This document shows, piece after piece, positions 1 to 11,030 of a stretch of DNA of 64,000 nt (its first letter is position 1; the number at the start of each line of letters is the position of its first letter). The DNA lies in the NCBI GenBank assembly GCA_964247055.1, contig OZ176060.1, positions 1,302,001 through 1,366,000 on the forward strand, written 5' to 3'. The translations under genes were made by a program, and so were the position numbers. Below the pieces are notes generated by a model. It was not told the origin of the DNA and did not search any database. It saw only the letters and a program-made list of their open reading frames with translations. The DNA comes from Paragordius varius (Eukaryota > Nematomorpha).

Positions 1-418
1 CGAATGATCAATCTAAAAATTATTACGAGTTTAGAAAACTCTATATATTAAATAAGATACGTGCCAGTGAGTTTAAAAAACTTCAATAAATGCATATTGT
101 ATTTATTGTTTATCTTTTTGTGCCTTATTTCATAAATTTTAGATGAAAATGATCAAAAAAGTTTCCATAAAATTCGAATTGGGTGGCAAAAAACTGTTAC
201 ATTCATAAGCAAAAGACTTGACTTAAGTGTTTTTTTTATCACCGATCATCAAGTGTACACTTGCTGGCTTAAGTAATCTTGCTCAACTTGCCACGCTTGG
301 CTTACAAGTCAAGTGCGACTTTTTTATCACCCGACCCACGGTTAAAACCCTAAAGATATTATAAAAAACTATTTCTATATAATTTAATGATGCTGAAAAG
401 TTCTATCGCTTCAGAATT
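1..418. other. gene-free AT-rich flank
   Basis: No coding region recognised. A short segment around 210-350 contains imperfect repeats of an ACTTGACTTAAG-like word in both orientations followed by TTTTTTATCACC, which could be the remnant of a small palindromic element. Nothing else is supported. Confidence 0.4.
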
Positions 419-1481
419 TTAACACTTGGAAACAACACACTCAGTTTAGTCCTTCTATACAAATTGGGGTATTGGCTACGCCAGGTCTGTTTACAAATAC
501 TTTAAAAAGTGTCAAAGAAATCACACCATGGCTAATTTTTCACTTACATAACATTATTAAACCGAAATAAATAAAAATATTTATTCACGCGTCAACGTAA
601 CATGTGTGGAATGGTATATTTATAAATAATGCAAAAAAACCGCTTTTTCTATTTCGTTTATTTGATTCAAATTGGGGTATCTAAATACCCCAGACTAAAT
701 TTGAGTTAAGATTTTTAAGAAAGGACTGAAAACGGTCCCAATTTAAATTTATGCATCTATCTAAATAAAAATTATATAAATATGCCAAAATATCTAAATA
801 AAATTTTGTTTTATAAAAAAAGTTCCAGGTCAAACTACTTCGCCGCCATTTTTTTTACAAAATTTTTGCAAAATATCGTCTCATTCGATTTTAAGAGTAA
901 AATTAAGGCTAACATTTTATTTAAATTACATATAACATTGTAAGAAATGGAAGTGGTTTCTTTTGCATAATTTTTTGATTTTACTTGCACACATGTCACG
1001 TTGACTAAATTTTCACCTTTCGGTTTTTGCTTAAAATAAGTAATATCAAGTATTTTTAAATAAATTTTTTTATATATTTTGGTTTAATGATGTTATATAA
1101 GTGCAAAATTTTGCCACGGTTTTGAACAAGCCTGGGGTATTTACTACCCCAATTCGAAACGTAGGACTAAAATGAATGTGTTGTATCTAAGTGTTAATGT
1201 TAAATGTAATTCAAATAAAATTAGCTCTAAATTTACCCTTAAAATTAAATAAAGGAATTTTTTTAAAAAATATTTAAAAATAAAAATGGCGTCGAAGTAG
1301 TTAGACGTGGCACTTTTTTTCAAATAAATTTTACTGAGATATTTTGGCATATTTATATAATTCATTTTAGGATAGAAGTTTAAATGTAAATTGTGACCGT
1401 TTCCTTCAGGAGTTTTCTAAAAATATTAATTTAAATTTAGTCTGAGGTATTTGGATACCCCAATTTAAATCGAGGTGTTAA
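419..1481 (+). mobile_element. TTAA-flanked MITE, copy A (interrupted by copy B)
   Basis: Starts TTAA-CACTTGG at 419 and ends CGAGGTG-TTAA at 1481. The left half runs to about 660 and the right half resumes at about 1198; between them sits an inverted copy of the same family. Like the other members it has a GGGGTA...TACCCC palindrome near each end and encodes nothing. The TTAA flanks and end layout fit a non-autonomous piggyBac-type element (inference). Confidence 0.75.
661..1197 (-). mobile_element. TTAA-flanked MITE, copy B (nested in copy A)
   Basis: Reverse-orientation copy beginning at the internal repeat GATTCAAATTGGGGTAT near 663 and ending AAGTG-TTAA at 1197. Its outermost bases on the left are lost. 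It splits copy A, so it is younger than copy A. Confidence 0.7.
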
Positions 1482-2557
1482 TTTAAGGGTTTGTTCTTTT
1501 ATTTTTTGGTATTTTGTAAAAATAATTTGTATTTAAAATGAAATAAAACATAAATGAGAATTAAATATGAGATGTTAGAGATGTAATTTAAAAATTTTTT
1601 GCGCAATGCCGTTTTTATGTTTAAACAACTAGCCCATTTTAAAAGAGCGTAACAATTTGTTTGAAGCCACATATAAAAATTATAATTATTTTATCATTTT
1701 TTTTTTATATGTAATTGATAATATATTTAAATGATATTTTTTGTGATGCATTTAGCTTTAACCAAAACAAAATTCTTTAAAAATTATGTCCAAATGTCAC
1801 ATTTTGTGTCATATAGCACTGTTTTTTTAGTTTCATATCTCATAAAATATTTTTACTTTATAATTTAAATTTTAGTTTATATTTTAATTTTATTTTTACG
1901 TTTGACAAAGATTACTTGTAGTAATCGAAATATAATAAATTTATATAATTTTTGCTGAATAATTCCATATATAGTAATAGCACTTATTTAATTTGAGTCA
2001 CACTAAAATATATATATTTTCCAATCAGAACCTATTAGATTATTTTAATCGTGCACACTGTACATATTATTATAATATTTTAAAATTGAAGCATTTAGAT
2101 TTTACAAAAAAATTATTTATTATAATGTGTGCTATTTCCATTTTATGATATGGGGCATTTACCAAAAAATTTTAAATAACCTTTAACTCAAAAGACTTAA
2201 AAATAAAAGCACCACATATTTCTAATCATTTTCTATTAAAGTATATAAATCATATTAAGGTTTCCCCCCCCCGATTTGGCGCGCTATATATATATATATA
2301 TATATGGAAAAAGAACCCTTACCATATGGTTTAAAATACCCGGCTGCGACATTCGCGAAAATTAAATTGAAACATTATGCATTTTAGCTCGATATCTTAC
2401 GTTATACTTTGTTTTTTGTTAGATTGAAATCTGGCTAGAGGTCTACGTCTATATTGATATAATTAAAAATATTATTTACTGAAAATTAGAATTGTCAGTC
2501 GCAATTGTTGTATATCTCATATATTTGGTAACGTGTATTTTGTTGTGAGTATCCAAA
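1482..2557. other. gene-free AT-rich stretch
   Basis: No gene recognised. About 1885-1975 is a diverged repeat of 11880-11965 (shared words TTTGACAAAGAT, ACTTGTAGT, TTGCTGAAT). A C10 run at about 2265 is followed by GGCGCGC and a (TA)n tract at about 2284-2306. Confidence 0.4.
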
Positions 2558-2666
2558 TTAACACTTCATTTCAAATTAGGGTATATAAATACCCCATACT
2601 GTATTTAAGTTGATATTTTTTAAAACTACCGTCCTTATTTAAATTTCTCTATCCTAATAAATTTTA

Positions 2667-3236
2667 TTAAAAACTTGGATACAACACACTCATTTTAGTC
2701 CTTCGATTCAAATTGGGGTAGTTGGATACCCCAGGCCTGTTTAAAATCGAATACTTTAAAAAGTATGCAAGGCATCGAAACCATGGCAAAATTTTGCACT
2801 TATATAATATTAATAAACCGATATAAATAAAAAATTTATTTAAAAATACGATATTACTTATTTTAAGCTAAAACCAAAGGGTAAAAATTTCGTCAACCTA
2901 ACATGTGTAAAATGGTAAAATTCAAAATACTAAATAAACCGCTTTTTCTATTTTTATCAATGTTAGATGTAATTTATATTCAAAATTAGCTTTAGTTTTA
3001 CCATTAAAAAAAATGAAGATGATATTTTGCAAAAATTTAGTAAAATAAAAATGGCGTCGAAGTAGTAGATGAAATTTTTTTCAAAACAAAATTTTATCAC
3101 GATATATTGGCATATTTATACAATTTTTATCAGAATAGAAGCATAAATTTAAATTAAGACCGTTTTCTTTAGTAGTTTTTTAAAAATTAATTTAGTCTGG
3201 GGTATTTAGATACCCCAATTTGAATCGAAGTGTTAA
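2667..3236 (+). mobile_element. TTAA-flanked MITE, copy D
   Basis: Forward copy of about 570 bp with TTAA at both ends (2667-2670 and 3233-3236), inserted in copy C. It carries the left palindrome GGGGTAGTTGGATACCCC and the right one GGGGTATTTAGATACCCC. Confidence 0.8.
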
Positions 3237-3329
3237 TATGACGAAATTAAAGTTTTGTAAAAACGTTCCATATCAAACTACCTCGACGCCATTTTTCTTT
3301 TAATACATTTTGGCAAAAATCGTGTTTAC

Positions 3330-3899
3330 TTAACACTTGGATACAACACATTCATTTTAGTCCTTCGATTCAAATTGGGGTAGTTAAATACCCCAGGCCT
3401 GTTTAAAATTAAATTCTTTAAAAAAACCATGGCAAAATATTGCACTTATATAACATTAATAAACCTAAATATATAAAAAATTTTATTCGAAAATACTTGA
3501 TATTACTTATTTTAAGCTAAAACCGAAAGATAAAAATTTAGTCAACGTGACATGTGTGCAATGGTAAAATTGAAAAAAAATATAAAATGACAGCTTTTTC
3601 TTTTTCTATCAATGTTAAATGTAATTTATAAAAAAATTAGCTTTAATTTTACCCTCAAAATTAAATGAAGACGATATTTTGCAAAAATTTTGTAAAATAA
3701 AAATGGCGTCGAAGTAGTTTGACATGAAACTTTTTTTTTCAAAACAAAATTTTATTTAGATATTTTGGCATAATTAAATGATTTTTATTAGGATAGAAGC
3801 ATAAATTTAAATTGGGACCGTTTCCTTCAGTTGTTTTTTGATATTAATTTAAATTTAGTCTGGGGTATTTAGATACCCCAATTTGAATCGAAGTGTTAA
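3330..3899 (+). mobile_element. TTAA-flanked MITE, copy E
   Basis: Forward, near-full-length copy bounded by TTAA at 3330-3333 and 3896-3899, inserted into the older reverse copy C. Confidence 0.8.
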
Positions 3900-4308
3900 T
3901 TGCCAAAATTACAGCTAATTTTTTATTATCACATCTAACATACAGAAAAAGTAATTTTTTTGTATTATTTTATTTAGCTAATGCAATATTGTCATGTTGA
4001 CTAAATTTTGCCCTTTTTACCTTAAATTAAGTGATATCAAAAATGAATTTTTTTATATTTCGGTTCATTAATATATAAGTGCTAACTTTTGCCATGGTTT
4101 CGATTCCTTTCATATTAAAGTAGTTAATTTCAAACAGGCGTGGGGTGTCTAACTATCTCAATTTAAATATAAGGACTGAAATGAATCTATTGCATCCAAG
4201 TGCTAATATTTTAAGAGTTTTAATTTTTAAAAATTATATTTTAAAAAAGTTTACAAAAAAATATAACATCGCGTTTCCATGCATTTTCAAACCGTTTAAT
4301 ACATTTGT

Positions 4309-4877
4309 TTAACACTTGGATACAACACAGTCATTTTAGTCCTTCGATTCAAATTGGGGTAGTTGGATACCCCAGGCCTGTTTAAAATCAAATACTTTAA
4401 AAAGTATGGAAGCAATCCAAATTATGGCAAAATTTTTCACTTATATAACATTAATAAACCTAAATATATAAAAAATTTTATTCAATATTTGATATTACAT
4501 ATTTTAAGCTAAAACCGAAAGGTTAAAATTTCGACAACGTGACATGTTTCAAATGGTAAAATTAAAAAACAATACAAAATAAACCGCCTTTTCTATCTCT
4601 ATCATTGTTAGATGTAATTTATATTAAAAATTAGCTTTAGTTTTATCCTTAAAATTAAATGAAGACGATATTTTGCAAAAATAAATGGCGTCGAAGTAGA
4701 TTGAGATGGAACTTTATTTCAAAACAAAATTTTATCAAGATATTTTGGCATATTTATATAATTTATATTAGGATAGAAGCATAAAATTGGGACCGTTTCC
4801 TTAAGTAGTTTTTTAAAAATCCTAACTTAAATTTAGTTTAGGGTATTTAGATACTCCAATTTGAATCGAAGTGTTAA
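4309..4877 (+). mobile_element. TTAA-flanked MITE, copy F
   Basis: Forward copy bounded by TTAA at 4309-4312 and 4874-4877. It ends about 180 bp upstream of the ARL1 start codon, so it lies in or next to the ARL1 promoter region. Confidence 0.8.
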
Positions 4878-5059
4878 TCATAATAAGTAGTTTATAGTAT
4901 ATTCCGTTTTATTATCAAAACTATTTTTTAAATAAAAGTTATAATTATACTATACTCGGATCTAATATAACACAATACATAAATCATGTGAATCGGACAA
5001 TTGACCGTATTACTCATACGTTTTATAGCGTGTGTGTGTGTTTGAGTTTTCAAAACGAA

Positions 5060-5602
5060 ATGGGTAGTTTTATGAGTATATTCCGTCGTTTGTTTGGGAC
5101 ACGTGAAATGCGTATTCTTATTTTGGGGCTCGATGGAGCTGGAAAAACTACAATTTTATATAAATTGCAAGTCGGTGAAGTGGTTACCACAATTCCAACC
5201 ATCGGTTTTAATGTCGAACAGGTGGTGTACAAAAATATTCGATTCCAGGTATGGGATTTGGGTGGTCAAACTAGTATTCGTCCATATTGGAGATGTTATT
5301 ATGCCAATACAGATGCCATAATTTATGTGGTGGATAGTGCAGATCGTGATCGTATGGGAATTTCAAAGCAAGAACTCTCGAGTATGCTTGAAGAGGACGA
5401 ACTTAAAAACGCACTTTTGTTGGTTCTGGCCAATAAACAGGATATCGAAGGTGCCCTCAAGCTAAGTCAAGTCGCAGAGGCTTTGGGCCTTAGTAATCTC
5501 AGAAACCGAACATATCAAATTTGTAAAACATCTGCTATAAAGGGTGAAGGTTTGACTGAAGCCATGGATTGGCTTGTGAACGCACTCCAAAATGTTAAAT
5601 AA
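5060..5602 (+). CDS. ARL1: ADP-ribosylation factor-like GTPase 1
   Basis: Encodes a 180-residue small GTPase of the Arf family closely matching ARL1, which works at the trans-Golgi and recruits GRIP-domain golgins (family knowledge). Visible motifs: N-terminal MG for myristoylation, P-loop GLDGAGKT at about residues 24-31, switch [11 protein letters not shown], switch II WDLGGQ, NKQD for guanine specificity at about 126-129, and TSA near 159. RPYWRCYY and TKGEGL-like C-terminal blocks are as in animal ARL1, and length matches the usual 181. The start is the ATG followed by GGT, needed for myristoylation; reading further upstream in frame meets a TGA right after the nearest ATG. There is no intron, unlike the other genes here. 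A possible AATAAA lies at about 5730. Intronless ancestral gene or an old retrocopy are both possible; no target duplication or poly(A) tract is evident. Confidence 0.95.
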   Translation: MGSFMSIFRRLFGTREMRILILGLDGAGKTTILYKLQVGEVVTTIPTIGFNVEQVVYKNIRFQVWDLGGQTSIRPYWRCYYANTDAIIYVVDSADRDRMGISKQELSSMLEEDELKNALLLVLANKQDIEGALKLSQVAEALGLSNLRNRTYQICKTSAIKGEGLTEAMDWLVNALQNVK

Positions 5603-5829
5603 TTTTTTTTTTATCCCCCCAAACGATTAAAAAGTTGTTGGGTCTTGTCACGTATTTTATTCAAAATGGAAAAACGGTTTTGTATAATATAAATGAATAT
5701 TTATATTTAAATATTATTTACAATGTATAAATAAATATTTGAAAGAATTAAAGATGATATTAATGGTCAATTTTGTTTAATGCGAAAAATTTTTAGGTTT
5801 TCTAAAAATGGAAGTTTTAATTCACATTA

Positions 5830-6114
5830 CAGTAAAAATTGCAACTATATTCGGACAAAACGTGATAATATAAAGGCAACCTATACTTTTTAATCTTGAT
5901 TTTATTTAATATAAGTCATTGTTTTTAATTATAAGGTATAATAAAGAAATGTAAATTGGTAACACAATCAATTAAGTATTTTACCATTGTGTAAATTAAT
6001 GTTTTTTATAGGAAAATAAATTTAGGTTTAAAAAAGTATGGGGTTGTCATTTGACAAAAAATTTTGTCTTTATATTTTTACATTTTGTCCACCGTATAAT
6101 TTCAATTTTTACTG
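5830..6114. mobile_element. Tc1/mariner-like MITE, copy 1 (TA target)
   Basis: A 285-bp element running from CAGTAAAAATTG to AATTTTTACTG with TA on both sides. Inverted arms of about 80 bp share the words GGACAAAACGT and ATATAAAG. CAGT ends plus TA target sites fit the Tc1/mariner group. No coding capacity. Confidence 0.7.
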
Positions 6115-6146
6115 TAAAAATAATTACGATTTTGACATTAGCTATA

Positions 6147-6330
6147 TACAGTATGCCTTTTAATGGTTTTTATTTCTACTTAAGCAATTTGCCATATAAC
6201 AACAGTAGTGTATGGAAAAAACAACAAAATGTTGAATAAACTCTTGTTTCCTTTCTTCTTTTCCATACACTACTGTTGTGTTGCAAATTGTCCTACTATA
6301 TAGTTTGAAATAAAAACCATTAAAATTACA
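6147..6330. mobile_element. palindromic MITE, family P copy 1
   Basis: Near-perfect inverted repeat: ACAGTAGTGTATGGAAAA on the left and its reverse complement TTTTCCATACACTACTGT on the right, with longer arms reading AATGGTTTTTATTTC and its complement. Three other copies exist in the window. No open frame; probably a foldback DNA transposon. Confidence 0.65.
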
Positions 6331-6390
6331 TTACATTCTCTACTATTATTGGTCATTTGAGTACTTTAATTGTTTAACAGAACTAATTTA

Positions 6391-6698
6391 CAGTAAAAAT
6401 TGAAAGTATACAGAAGGACAAAACGTAAAAATAAAAAGACAAATATTTTTTTCAAAAAGACAACAACCTCATACGTTTTAAAACCTCAATTTTACCTATA
6501 GAAGAAGCTATTTAGTTACAATTGTAAATTATATAAGACTTGAATGTATTAATAATATATATCTTTATTACACACTTTGTCATTTTAAACAATGAGATAT
6601 ATTTACATAAATTAATGTTTAAAAAATATGGGTGTCTTTTAGAACAAAATACGGTTGTTTTTATATTTTAACGTTTTGTCGTATAATTTCAGTTTCTG
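6391..6698. mobile_element. Tc1/mariner-like MITE, copy 2
   Basis: CAGTAAAAATTGAAAGTATAC at the left (TA before it) and GTATAATTTCAGTTTCTG at the right (TA after it), with the same long inverted arms as copy 1. Confidence 0.65.
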
Positions 6699-6800
6699 TA
6701 TATATGTATTGCTATTGATGAGATTTTTTATTTATTTAGTTAATAATATACAGAATTATTTTAAAGCAACTGTATCCATTTTTAACCACAATTTACATTA

Positions 6801-7097
6801 CAGGAACTGAAATTATACTATGGACAAAACGTGAAAATATAAAGACATATATTTTTTTCTTAAAGACAACCAACATACTTTTTAAATCTTGATCTATATC
6901 AATATAACTCATTGTTTTAAAGGGCAAAGCGTGAAATAGAGATATATATTACTAACACAATCAATTACATTACTAGTGCAACAAAATGGCTTACACGAGA
7001 AGGTTCTAAAAAGTATGGTGGGGTTGTCTTTTAGATAAAATTATGGTTGTCTTTATATTTTTACCTTTTGTCCATAGTATAATTTCAGTTTTTACTG
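6801..7097. mobile_element. Tc1/mariner-like MITE, copy 3
   Basis: Starts CAGGAACTGAAATTATAC after a TA and ends GTATAATTTCAGTTTTTACTG before a TA. Third member of a head-to-tail run at 5.8-7.1 kb. Confidence 0.65.
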
Positions 7098-7635
7098 TAA
7101 AACTAGAATAAATTTGGTACAATTTTAAGCATATTCTACAGCAGTGATACTTAAGAGCGCTTTAAAATTGCCCTATGACCATATTGATACTTTAATTCTT
7201 TTTTTTTTATTGATGAATTTTTAAAATATACATAATCGGATTTTCGATTATTTCAATATTAATTTATTTTATTTAGATTTAATTTTAATAATTCCATTTT
7301 TACCCAATTTGAAATGTTGTATAAAGATTTCCCTACATTAAGATGATTTTTAAAATTTTGGCACACATTGTTTTTGTTTCTGCATTCTATTTTCTTTTCT
7401 ATTTTTGTAGCATTCTTTTTTTGTATTTAAGCAAGCTTTTCACCCAAACTTGCATATACATTTTTTCATAGCTATCCTGCATCATTTTTTATAACTCATT
7501 CCTATAAAATATTTTTCAAAACAACATCATTTAATTTCGACCTATTTATAGCATAATGCATATTGTATTCCTTTTTTAAAAAAAATACCATACTATTTTA
7601 ACACAAATTCAAAGGATGACATCTAATTTAATTAA

Positions 7636-8362
7636 GGTTTTGCTTATGAATTAAGCAGTGAAAGGATAAAATATTTTGCAAATATTTGTTTTTCGAAAGA
7701 GGAATAAATCCTTTGTTTATTCCAATCATAGAGGGACAGCCATCTGTGCAGATCAAAACCAATTTTTTTATAGATATATTATTTTTATAGAAAAAAGTGC
7801 TTCGTATGAAATTTGCTATATTTTTAGGAAAAAATATGAAACCGTTTACTGGATGCCAACTGATAAAAGAATATCTAATAAATGGTTGCTTTTTTTATTT
7901 GATAAATTCCATAGTATGGATCAGATCATGAGGCAAATTAAAAAACTTCAACTTTCTGATTCAACATGTACTCGACGCATTGCGGATATGTCTAAATATA
8001 TATTTAACAATACATTATTGGCTCTGAAAAACTGCAAATATTTTAGTATTGCTATTGATTGTAGCACTGATATTAGTTCAGCTCCTCAGTGTGCGCTCTT
8101 CGTGAAATTTTGCAACGACAACATAAACAATGAGGAAAATTTTAAAAAAACTCCAATAAATAATACGACGAAATTGATTTTCTTGAAATAATTAGCACTT
8201 TTTTCTATAAAAATGATATATCTATAAAAAAATTGGTTTTGATCTGCACAGATGGCTGTCCCTCTATGATTGGAATGAATAAACAAAGGATTTATTCCTC
8301 TTTCGAAAAACAAATATTTGCAGCATATTTTATCCTTTCACTGCTTAATTCATAAGCAAAAC
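7636..8362. repeat. inverted duplication inside the hAT element
   Basis: About 168 bp at 7636-7803 are the reverse complement of 8194-8362, enclosing about 390 bp. The right arm is in normal coding context (CTDG motif), so the left arm is the inserted inverted copy. Both contain GATCTGCACAGATGGCTGTC or its complement. Confidence 0.8.
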
Positions 8363-9152
8363 CTGGTTTCGCGTGTAAAAGATGAATACTCAATTCAGTA
8401 ATTAAAACGGTTGTGGATATAGTAAACCACAGGGGCAGAGAATTTAAGCCAAAATCAAAAACCTTCTGAAAGATATCCACAGTGAGTTTGATGATATTCT
8501 TTTGTATACCGGTCTAAGATGGTTAAGCCTTAGCTAAATAGATTTTTTAAGACATGAAATATTATTTATAAATGATAACAGAAAGTTTGATGAGGAAATT
8601 AAAAGTGACAAACTTAGTATCTTAAATACACTTCGGGAGCAAAATAATAACCAAATATAATCAAATATTTTCTGAAGAAAAATCAATAATATATAAACAA
8701 TATTTTATAAATAAAACACTCCTATATTTTCCAACACTTAAAACAATTCATTAAGAGAATATAAAATTTACCGCGGAGATTAAGTTAATAATAGACAACT
8801 ATTTAACATTTTTTATCAAATGAAATGAAGTTCAGATTTCAAGAATAAGAAATATTAAAAATTGCTTAAAACTCGTTGAAATCCATGACATATGAATATA
8901 TCCAATATTAAATTTGAGCATTTCGGTTTTGAGGCGCATATCATTGGAGAATTCGTAGATTTTAATTTGGAGGCCATATTCAAGGAGAATCGTAGAGAAG
9001 AAAGATATGTAGAGTTTTTGCAAGATGTGCCAAATAAATATGAAAATATAAAAAATGTGCTCAAGATATCCTACCTAACTGTTTTTCCCCTAACTTACAC
9101 GTTTGAGACGGCATATCAAGAATACATACAGAAATTATGGATGACGTATTAA
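7676..9152 (+). pseudogene. hAT transposase remnant
   Basis: Decayed transposase coding region of the element at 7142-9405. An open stretch at about 7804-8190 covers the region before and including the IAIDCSTDIS motif. The frame then changes before LICTDGCPSMIG, and stops interrupt the region after the histidine-rich HCLIHK block. A separate open stretch at 8892-9152 is the C-terminal part (ETAYQE near its end), not an independent gene. The DNA upstream of 7804 that reads open in the same frame is an inverted copy of downstream sequence and is not genuine N-terminus. The BED-type zinc finger expected at the N-terminus was not found. Confidence 0.75.
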
Positions 9153-9511
9153 GATTGGCATGTCATTAGGCGAAACCAAATTTGTTTTAAAAATTATTGG
9201 TTAATATCAAAAATAATGTTGTTATCAAAATATTTTTTTAAACTAAATGGTGTGCAAAACAAATTTTTATTGTTGATATTAAGTATATAAAATGTGCATA
9301 ATTGTCATATAGCTATGGGATAATTGCCATTATAAGGTTCATGGCCCTTGAAAAAAAAATATATTTTATTTGGCCCGTCAAATTTTTTTGGTGAGTACCA
9401 CTGTGTTCTACAGTAACGACTGATATTAAAACTAAAGGGTAAATTTTGAAAATAAATTCAAAGTTTATTAAACAACATCCATACACCTCCTATATTATTA
9501 TTCAATTCTGA

Positions 9512-9655
9512 CATGAATACACAGTAGGGTATGAGAAAAAACAACAAAATGTTGAAAATAAACAAACCTTTTTACCTATCCTACCACATTAATTTGTACA
9601 TTTTGTTTTATTTTTCCATACCCTACTGTGTTTTACCAATTAACACCAACTATAG
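9512..9655. mobile_element. palindromic MITE, family P copy 2
   Basis: ACACAGTAGGGTATGAGAAAA on the left pairs with TTTTTCCATACCCTACTGTGT on the right; the inner ACAACAAAATGTTGAAAATAA matches copy 1. Confidence 0.55.
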
Positions 9656-11030
9656 TGGTGAATGAGCCAGGAATATACTGTTTTAAGCGTGTTACCAATT
9701 TACAATAAAAACAAAATTCAAAATGTAAAAATATAAATACAAATTGTTTTTCCAAAAAACAACCAACCATACATTTTTAAACCGTAATTTTTTATTATAA
9801 AATACAATCGTAAAATATATAATTTATTGTGTTTTATCAATTTACGTTTCTATTTTATGCTTTGTATAGTTTAAAACATCGAGAGTTATATAAAAAAAAT
9901 CAAAATTAAAAAATGGATTATCTTTTTGAATAAATATTTGTCTTTATATTAATGTACACATTCCTTAGTCTGCAAAGTACAACAAAGAGTTATATTTGAG
10001 AAAAATCAAGGTTTAAATATATATATATGCAGTAAAAACTGAAATTCTACAGACAAAACATAAAATGAAGTCAAATATTTTTTTTAAAAGACAACCCCAT
10101 ACTTTTTTAAATCTAGATTTATATCAATAAATAACTCAATGTTTAAAATGGTAAAGTGTGAAAGAGAGATATATATATAGAACTAAAACAATCAATTTTA
10201 TATTACGATTGTAACTAAGTAGCTTATTTGAAGGACATCAAGGTATAAAAAGTTTGGTTCTGTCTTTTAGAAAATATTTGTCTTTATATTTTTACTTTCG
10301 GTTTAATATGCTATTTGGCAATAATTAATAATTTAATAAAATGTGTACTTAGTCATATTTATAATTGGCTAAATTTAAACTATTTTTTAGAACTCATTAA
10401 AATTAATTCATAAAATATCATAGTAAATATTTGGTATATGATTGATTTATTTATTACTAATATAGCTAACAACAGAATTTTTCATATATTATACAGATCG
10501 AAATTTTGTGTGAACACTAATTATAACATATATGCGTGCAATATATTACAAAAAACATAATTTATAATAAAATTTTAAATAAATTAAACAGCGATGATAT
10601 TATCGGTTATTAAGGAAGTTTAAATTGTTAACAAGAAAAGTTTCTTGAGTTAAGGCATATGTACAATTTATTTTAATATTACTGACAATAGACATTCAAA
10701 TTTTCCCTATTAACCATTTAAACTGTCCTTATAACCAATAATAAAGCTAATTACTATGCTATGAAATATCACATTTGAATATATTATGAAGAAGCATGAA
10801 ATATATTTTAAACAAATGCGTTTTCTAAATTTCTAAATTCTCCTTTTAAGAAAAAATACCCCGTTTAAACAATTTCTAATGTTTTTCAAGTTTTCAAAAA
10901 TCTGAGGCTTGTGGAAATTTGAGTTTTTTAAACATTTTTTTTCAACATTATTTATGCCAAATTCTAATTCTAAAATTACAAAGTATATTTAAAGTAGTTT
11001 TCTAAAGTAAGCATGAAAAAACTATAAAAT
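9656..11030. other. gene-free stretch with decayed MITE pieces
   Basis: No gene recognised. About 9700-9960 is a weak relative of the Tc1/mariner-like MITE (AATGTAAAAATATAAATACAA at the left). A clearer copy at 10030-10305 is listed separately. The remainder shows nothing I can support. Confidence 0.4.
10030..10305. mobile_element. Tc1/mariner-like MITE, copy 4 (truncated)
   Basis: Left end CAGTAAAAACTGAAATTCTAC is clear; the right arm keeps TTTGTCTTTATATTTTTAC but loses the terminal ACTG. Confidence 0.5.

Larger units (their letters stand above)
2558..4208 (-). mobile_element. TTAA-flanked MITE, copy C, split by two later insertions
   Basis: One reverse-orientation copy survives in three pieces: 2558-2668, 3237-3330 and 3900-4208. 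Read in order they match an uninterrupted reverse member such as 17521-18095. Forward copies D and E sit in the gaps, each at a TTAA. The outer end reads AAGTG-CTAA, a decayed TTAA. Confidence 0.7.
7142..9405 (+). mobile_element. broken hAT transposon with 8-bp target duplication
   Basis: Bounded by a perfect 8-bp direct repeat TTCTACAG (7134-7141 and 9406-9413), the hallmark of hAT insertion. Ends read CAGTGATACT on the left and, reversed, CACAGTGGTACTCA on the right, resembling animal hAT termini. Inside, a transposase of the GTF2IRD2/ZBED-related hAT class is recognisable in pieces: a KKLQLSDSTCTRRIADMS block (about 7935-7997), IAIDCSTDIS (about 8050-8078), ICTDGCPSMIG (about 8240-8275), HCLIHKQNLVSRVKDE (about 8338-8388) and a C-terminal dimerisation-like LTVFPLTYTFETAYQ (about 9076-9120). 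Several stops and frame changes separate them, so it is dead. An internal segment has been copied in inverted orientation (separate entry). Confidence 0.85.

Noticed and set aside
1144-1365. Minus-strand open frame at 1.1-1.4 kb
   Set aside because: It spans the junction of two nested MITE copies and is not conserved among the other copies.
4988-5059. In-frame N-terminal extension of ARL1
   Set aside because: The frame opens only from a GTG; the nearby ATG is followed at once by TGA, and the family start MG at 5060 is required for myristoylation.
8892-9152. Independent 86-residue gene
   Set aside because: It falls inside the hAT element and its end resembles the hAT C-terminal dimerisation region.
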